A DNA stretch of 64,000 bases, taken from contig NZ_STGY01000047.1 of the NCBI RefSeq assembly GCF_004912275.1, positions 9,217-73,216 of the forward strand. Direction: 5' to 3'. This document shows, piece after piece, positions 60,873 through 64,000 of the stretch. How positions within the stretch are numbered: the stretch's first letter is position 1; every line of letters starts with the position of its first letter. The stretch is from Glycomyces buryatensis. Its GTDB lineage: Bacteria > Actinomycetota > Actinomycetes > Mycobacteriales > Micromonosporaceae. A program made the translations under genes and the position numbers. Below the pieces are notes generated by a model. It searched no databases. It was not told the origin of the DNA and saw only the letters and a program-made list of their open reading frames with translations.

Positions 60873-61885
60873 GCGACAACATGACCGAGGATCTCACCGC
60901 AGACACTGCCACGGCGCCGCTGCTCGCCATCGAGGATCTGGAGGTCCACTTCCCGATCCGGCGCGGCATCGCCATCGAGCGGACGGTGGGCCACGTGCGG
61001 GCCGTCGACGGGGTGAGCCTGAGTATCGGCGCCGGCGACACGTACGGCCTCGTCGGCGAGTCCGGCTGCGGCAAGACGACGCTCGGACGCGCGGTCCTGC
61101 GCATCGAAGAGCCCACCGCGGGCAAGATCCGCCTGGGCGACGTCGAAGTGACGAGCCTGCGATCGGAGCCGTTGCGGCGCTTCAGGTCCAAGATGCAGAT
61201 GGTTTTCCAGGATCCGCTGGGCTCCCTGAACCCCAGGCACAATGTCGAGATGCTGCTGGCCGAACCGCTCAAGGTCCACGGTGTCGGCTCCAAGACCGAG
61301 CGGAACAAACTGGCGACGGAGACCCTGGACGCGGTGGGCCTGCCGAGCTCGGTGCTCGACCGCTACCCGCACGAATTCTCCGGCGGCCAGCGCCAACGCC
61401 TCGGCATCGCGCGGGCGCTGATGCTGCGCCCGGACCTGATCGTGTGCGACGAGCCGGTGAGCGCCCTGGACGTGTCGATTCAGGCGCAGGTCATGAACCT
61501 GCTGGACGAGCTCCAGGACGAATTCGGGCTGACCTACCTGGTCATCGCCCACGACCTGGCGGTGGTGCGGCACCTGTCCGACCAGGTCGGGGTCATGTAC
61601 CTCGGCAAGCTCGTGGAGGAGGCCGACTCGGAGGCCATCTACGAGCACCCGAGGCACCCGTACACGAAGGCGCTGCTTTCGGCGGTGCCCCAACCGGATC
61701 CGGAGATCGAGGCGAACCGGGAGCGCATCATCCTGAAGGGCGATCTCCCAAGCCCGGCGAACCCGCCCTCGGGCTGCCGCTTCAGGACCAGATGTCCATG
61801 GGCGCAGGACATCTGCGCCGAGGAGGAACCGGTCTGGAGGGAAGCGGCGACGGGCCACAAGGTGGCGTGCCACTTCGACCTTTAG
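60869..61885 (+). CDS. Peptide ABC transporter ATPase (DppF/OppF type)
   Basis: 338 residues. Walker A GESGCGKTT, signature FSGGQRQRLGIARAL, Walker B LIVCDEPVSALDVS, and the OppF-type C-terminus with cysteines (GCRFRTRCPWAQDIC). The ATG overlaps the preceding stop (ATGA). It completes the importer. A short hairpin covers its stop codon. Confidence 0.93.
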   Translation: MSDNMTEDLTADTATAPLLAIEDLEVHFPIRRGIAIERTVGHVRAVDGVSLSIGAGDTYGLVGESGCGKTTLGRAVLRIEEPTAGKIRLGDVEVTSLRSEPLRRFRSKMQMVFQDPLGSLNPRHNVEMLLAEPLKVHGVGSKTERNKLATETLDAVGLPSSVLDRYPHEFSGGQRQRLGIARALMLRPDLIVCDEPVSALDVSIQAQVMNLLDELQDEFGLTYLVIAHDLAVVRHLSDQVGVMYLGKLVEEADSEAIYEHPRHPYTKALLSAVPQPDPEIEANRERIILKGDLPSPANPPSGCRFRTRCPWAQDICAEEEPVWREAATGHKVACHFDL

Positions 61886-61891
61886 GTCGAA
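61874..61891. terminator. Short hairpin at the end of the peptide-transporter operon
   Basis: TTCGACC-TTTA-GGTCGAA spans the stop codon; a further GGTCG/CGACC pairing lies just downstream. It is a weak candidate between convergent genes. Confidence 0.4.
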
Positions 61892-61909
61892 CAGAGGGTA
61901 GAGCGACCT

Positions 61910-62626
61910 TTAGTAATGGTTTCGCCGCGACCTGCCGGACTGCGGCTCGATGACGCGCGAGACACCATGGCGGCGTTCGTCAACCACTTCAATGTGAGGG
62001 GCGAACGCCGCGACGGCGTCCGCCACCGATCGCGCACCGCGCGGGTGGAACTCGACGCTGCGGGACAGCAGCATGTGGCCCAGGCGAACCGGTGAACCGT
62101 CCTTGCGGTGATCGGCGCTCGTGCGCTGCTTCTCGGTCGGTTCCTTGGCCGTAATGGCGTAGTAGTCGATGGTCTTCTCCAGGCCCAACTGCGTGCGCCA
62201 ACCCGGGATGAAGAACAGCAGCTTCTCGCGTCGATGCCACAGCACCAACCGCTTCACCTCGTCCCAGGGGGCCTCCGCGGCGGGCGTGTCCTCGCGAATC
62301 CTCAGGCTGCGAATCCCCTCGGGATACAACCGGACCCCGTCCGGACCGAACCGTCCGGCCGCTGGCCCGCGCAGCAGGTGATACGCCTTGGTCGCTACCC
62401 AGGCGAACGTGAGAAACAGGAGGGCCGCGAGCGGAATGACCGCGACAGTCTCACCCTCGAAGCCGTTCGCGTCCCGGTACTCCACGGTCTCGTCGGAGGA
62501 GTCGATGAGTATCCACGGCGTCGCCACCACTCCGGCTGCGGCGGCGGCGAACCACAGCAGGTCGCCGAGCCGCACCCGGTCGGCGACGACGATCTCCGAG
62601 GACTTGCCCGGTAGGGGCTTAGGCAT
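61910..62626 (-). CDS. Membrane protein of unknown function
   Basis: 238 residues. Two TM helices (LLWFAAAAAGVVATPWIL and VAVIPLAALLFLTFAWVA) precede a cytoplasmic PH-like domain (GRFGPDGVRLYPEGIRSLRI, WDEVKRLVLWHRREKLLFFI) similar to bacterial membrane-linked PH domains. No function is deducible. It is divergent from the next gene. Confidence 0.7.
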   Translation of the reverse strand: MPKPLPGKSSEIVVADRVRLGDLLWFAAAAAGVVATPWILIDSSDETVEYRDANGFEGETVAVIPLAALLFLTFAWVATKAYHLLRGPAAGRFGPDGVRLYPEGIRSLRIREDTPAAEAPWDEVKRLVLWHRREKLLFFIPGWRTQLGLEKTIDYYAITAKEPTEKQRTSADHRKDGSPVRLGHMLLSRSVEFHPRGARSVADAVAAFAPHIEVVDERRHGVSRVIEPQSGRSRRNHY

Positions 62627-62670
62627 GGGCGGTCCAATGCGGTTCGAGGTCCGTAAGAGAGAATAAGTGT

Positions 62671-63318
62671 ATGGCTGAGCAGCAATGGATCGTCATCGGA
62701 AGCCGCTCGTTGCAGGTCCTGGTCACGGACCCGAACGCGCCCACCGGGATCGACGACGCCGTCGCCCGCTTCGACGCGACACTGGCAGGCTGGCCGGGCC
62801 CCGTCCCGGGCTGGTACGAGACGTTCGAGCGGCGTGGCGTGTGGCTGTACCCGATCATGATCGTCATGGCCGCCGTCGTCCTGTACGGCCTCCCTGATCT
62901 CGACATCTGGCTGGTGATCCTGCTCGGCACATCGATCGGACTCATCGTCGCCACCATCGCGCTGTTCCTGGGCGCCTACATCGCCAAGCTCGCCTCTCGC
63001 CGCGCCGCCCGGGGCCGGAACGACCGGTACCTCGAAGCGTATGTGCGCCAGTCCGATCTGCTGACGCTCCAACAGGTCGCCTCGATCAGGAAGTACGGTC
63101 TGGTCGGCGACATCGAACTGAACCGCCTCGCCTGGCGCGTCTCCGACCTGGAGGACCCGGACGGCGACGCCGCCGTGGACGAGCTCCACGCCCTCTGGAA
63201 AGAGGCCGACCCCGAATCGGCCGAGGCCTTCGAAGCCGACGCGGCGGAGGCAGAACGGGACCGGATCGCCCAAGAAGCCACCGAACCCCCAAGCGGTGCC
63301 CCAGGTTCACCCCGCTGA
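62671..63318 (+). CDS. Membrane protein of unknown function
   Basis: 215 residues. A soluble N-terminal part is followed by a TM hairpin (LYPIMIVMAAVVLYGLPDL and IWLVILLGTSIGLIVATIAL). A helical, acidic cytoplasmic C-terminus (ADPESAEAFEADAAEAERDR) ends the protein. No recognised domain. Divergent from 61910-62626 with about 45 bp between the starts. Confidence 0.7.
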   Translation: MAEQQWIVIGSRSLQVLVTDPNAPTGIDDAVARFDATLAGWPGPVPGWYETFERRGVWLYPIMIVMAAVVLYGLPDLDIWLVILLGTSIGLIVATIALFLGAYIAKLASRRAARGRNDRYLEAYVRQSDLLTLQQVASIRKYGLVGDIELNRLAWRVSDLEDPDGDAAVDELHALWKEADPESAEAFEADAAEAERDRIAQEATEPPSGAPGSPR

Positions 63319-63330
63319 CCAGAGACGACT

Positions 63331-63462
63331 ATCGATCGCGAGGTCTATGGCCGTGCAACGCATTTCGAGATGCGGGCCGCGGGCTGGGGCATGTTCAACC
63401 TCACCGCCGACGTCTACCGTGAACAGGGACCACTGAGGCTGGAGCGCTACAGCAACTTCTAG
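63331..63462 (+). pseudogene. Protein-like C-terminal remnant
   Basis: A 43-codon open segment ending in TAG reads like the end of a real protein (RATHFEMRAAGWGMFNLTAD, VYREQGPLRLERYSNF). It has no start or ribosome-binding site and is preceded by an in-frame TGA at 63316. It is a gene fragment or chance; its origin was not identified. Confidence 0.3.
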
Positions 63463-64000
63463 GCGTCCGCGCACCCTGCCCATGGAGCGGGGCGGGCATT
63501 GGAAGCCGGTCCGGACGGTGGGTCGTCTCCCAGGGCTTGGTCGAACACGTCGCGGTGCATGGAGACGAAGGCGAGTTCGCGCCTGCTCCAGGCGATCCGC
63601 TCGGCGATCTGGTCGGGCGCAGCGGGGGCGGTGTGCGGTTTGGTCTGGAACTCCGCCCAGAAACGCACGTTGCGGGCCTGACGTTCGAGGACGCAGTCGA
63701 TCAGGGCCAGGCGCTCGGCCGTCTCCAGTCCATACGCGTCGGCGATGAGCCGGGTCTGCTCCGCCTGGCGGGGGAGCGGGAGGGACTGCTTCGAAGAGAT
63801 CGACCAGGTCCAGGCCAGGTACCCGACGTCTTCGAGGCGGCTGCCGGGAGCGGCCTCGGCGAAATCGATGAAGGCGGTGGGGGCGTCGTTTTGGAAGACG
63901 ACATTGTTCGGGCCGGGATCGTGGTGGCACACGACGTCGAGGCGCCCGGCGAGGGCGCTGCCACGGGTCGCGTCGTGCATCGATCGCAGTAGGGAAGCCG
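63459..64000 (-). CDS. Aminoglycoside-phosphotransferase-like kinase, N-terminus beyond the window
   Basis: At least 180 residues, open to the window edge. It contains the APH-family catalytic loop VVCHHDPGPNNVVF (H-x-D....N) and the metal-binding FIDFAEAAPGSRLEDVGYLAW. The missing N-terminal lobe must lie past 64000; the internal ATG at 63980 is not a likely start. The substrate is unknown; many such proteins phosphorylate sugars or antibiotics. Confidence 0.8.
   Translation of the reverse strand, partial: ASLLRSMHDATRGSALAGRLDVVCHHDPGPNNVVFQNDAPTAFIDFAEAAPGSRLEDVGYLAWTWSISSKQSLPLPRQAEQTRLIADAYGLETAERLALIDCVLERQARNVRFWAEFQTKPHTAPAAPDQIAERIAWSRRELAFVSMHRDVFDQALGDDPPSGPASNARPAPWAGCADA

Overview
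This is a high-GC actinobacterial chromosome segment, very probably from a mycelial, sporulating member of Actinomycetota. Glycomyces/Stackebrandtia-like is an inference only. The grounds are a BldN-type developmental ECF sigma factor with its RsbN-type partner next to rex-hemACDB (the Streptomyces arrangement), Lsr2, ClpC, a mycothiol-dependent-type protein, an MsiK-type sugar ATPase, frequent GTG/TTG starts, and several promoters whose -10 box lies 6-7 nt before the start codon.

Layout. 0-9.9 kb (mostly minus strand): GNAT acetyltransferase, threonine synthase behind a SAM-I riboswitch, folP, a solo TnpB element, a secreted protein, a HAD hydrolase, rsbN and bldN. 10.2-16.3 kb (plus strand): a glutaredoxin-like gene, rex and the haem genes hemA-hemC-hemD-hemB. 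16.3-25 kb: an AraC regulator divergent from a drug-efflux MFS gene, a VapBC pair, murB, a DinB-like gene, msiK, and two of the three AmmeMemoRadiSam genes. 25-32.7 kb: lysS, lsr2, clpC, cutA, a lipoprotein gene broken by an in-frame TGA, and an SRPBCC gene.

32.7-47 kb is accessory DNA. A 1775-codon gene encodes a giant P-loop NTPase with a possible restriction-nuclease-like N-terminus and a long C-terminal region, the architecture of STAND/Avs-type anti-phage proteins. It is followed by tRNA-Ser, SRP RNA and tRNA-Thr. The tRNA-Thr gene holds a 7.9-kb integrated element of the actinomycete AICE type, bounded by 45-bp att repeats. The element carries Fic, HTH-NUDIX, RepSA-type replication protein, Xis, integrase and a two-TM cargo protein. 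It has no FtsK-like transfer gene but has a cluster of ten 8-bp repeats.

47-51 kb: a 5'-truncated alkyl sulfatase head-to-head with remnants of a MacAB-type exporter (a rearrangement scar), and a secreted SGNH esterase. 51-56 kb: dnaX, a second TnpB-like protein, ybaB and recR. 56-62 kb: a complete five-gene oligopeptide ABC transporter. 62-64 kb: two unknown membrane proteins and a phosphotransferase cut by the window end.

The core genes serve haem synthesis under redox control, replication/recombination, proteolysis, and amino-acid and folate synthesis. The most novel material is the giant NTPase, its antisense small gene, and the transfer-gene-less element beside it.
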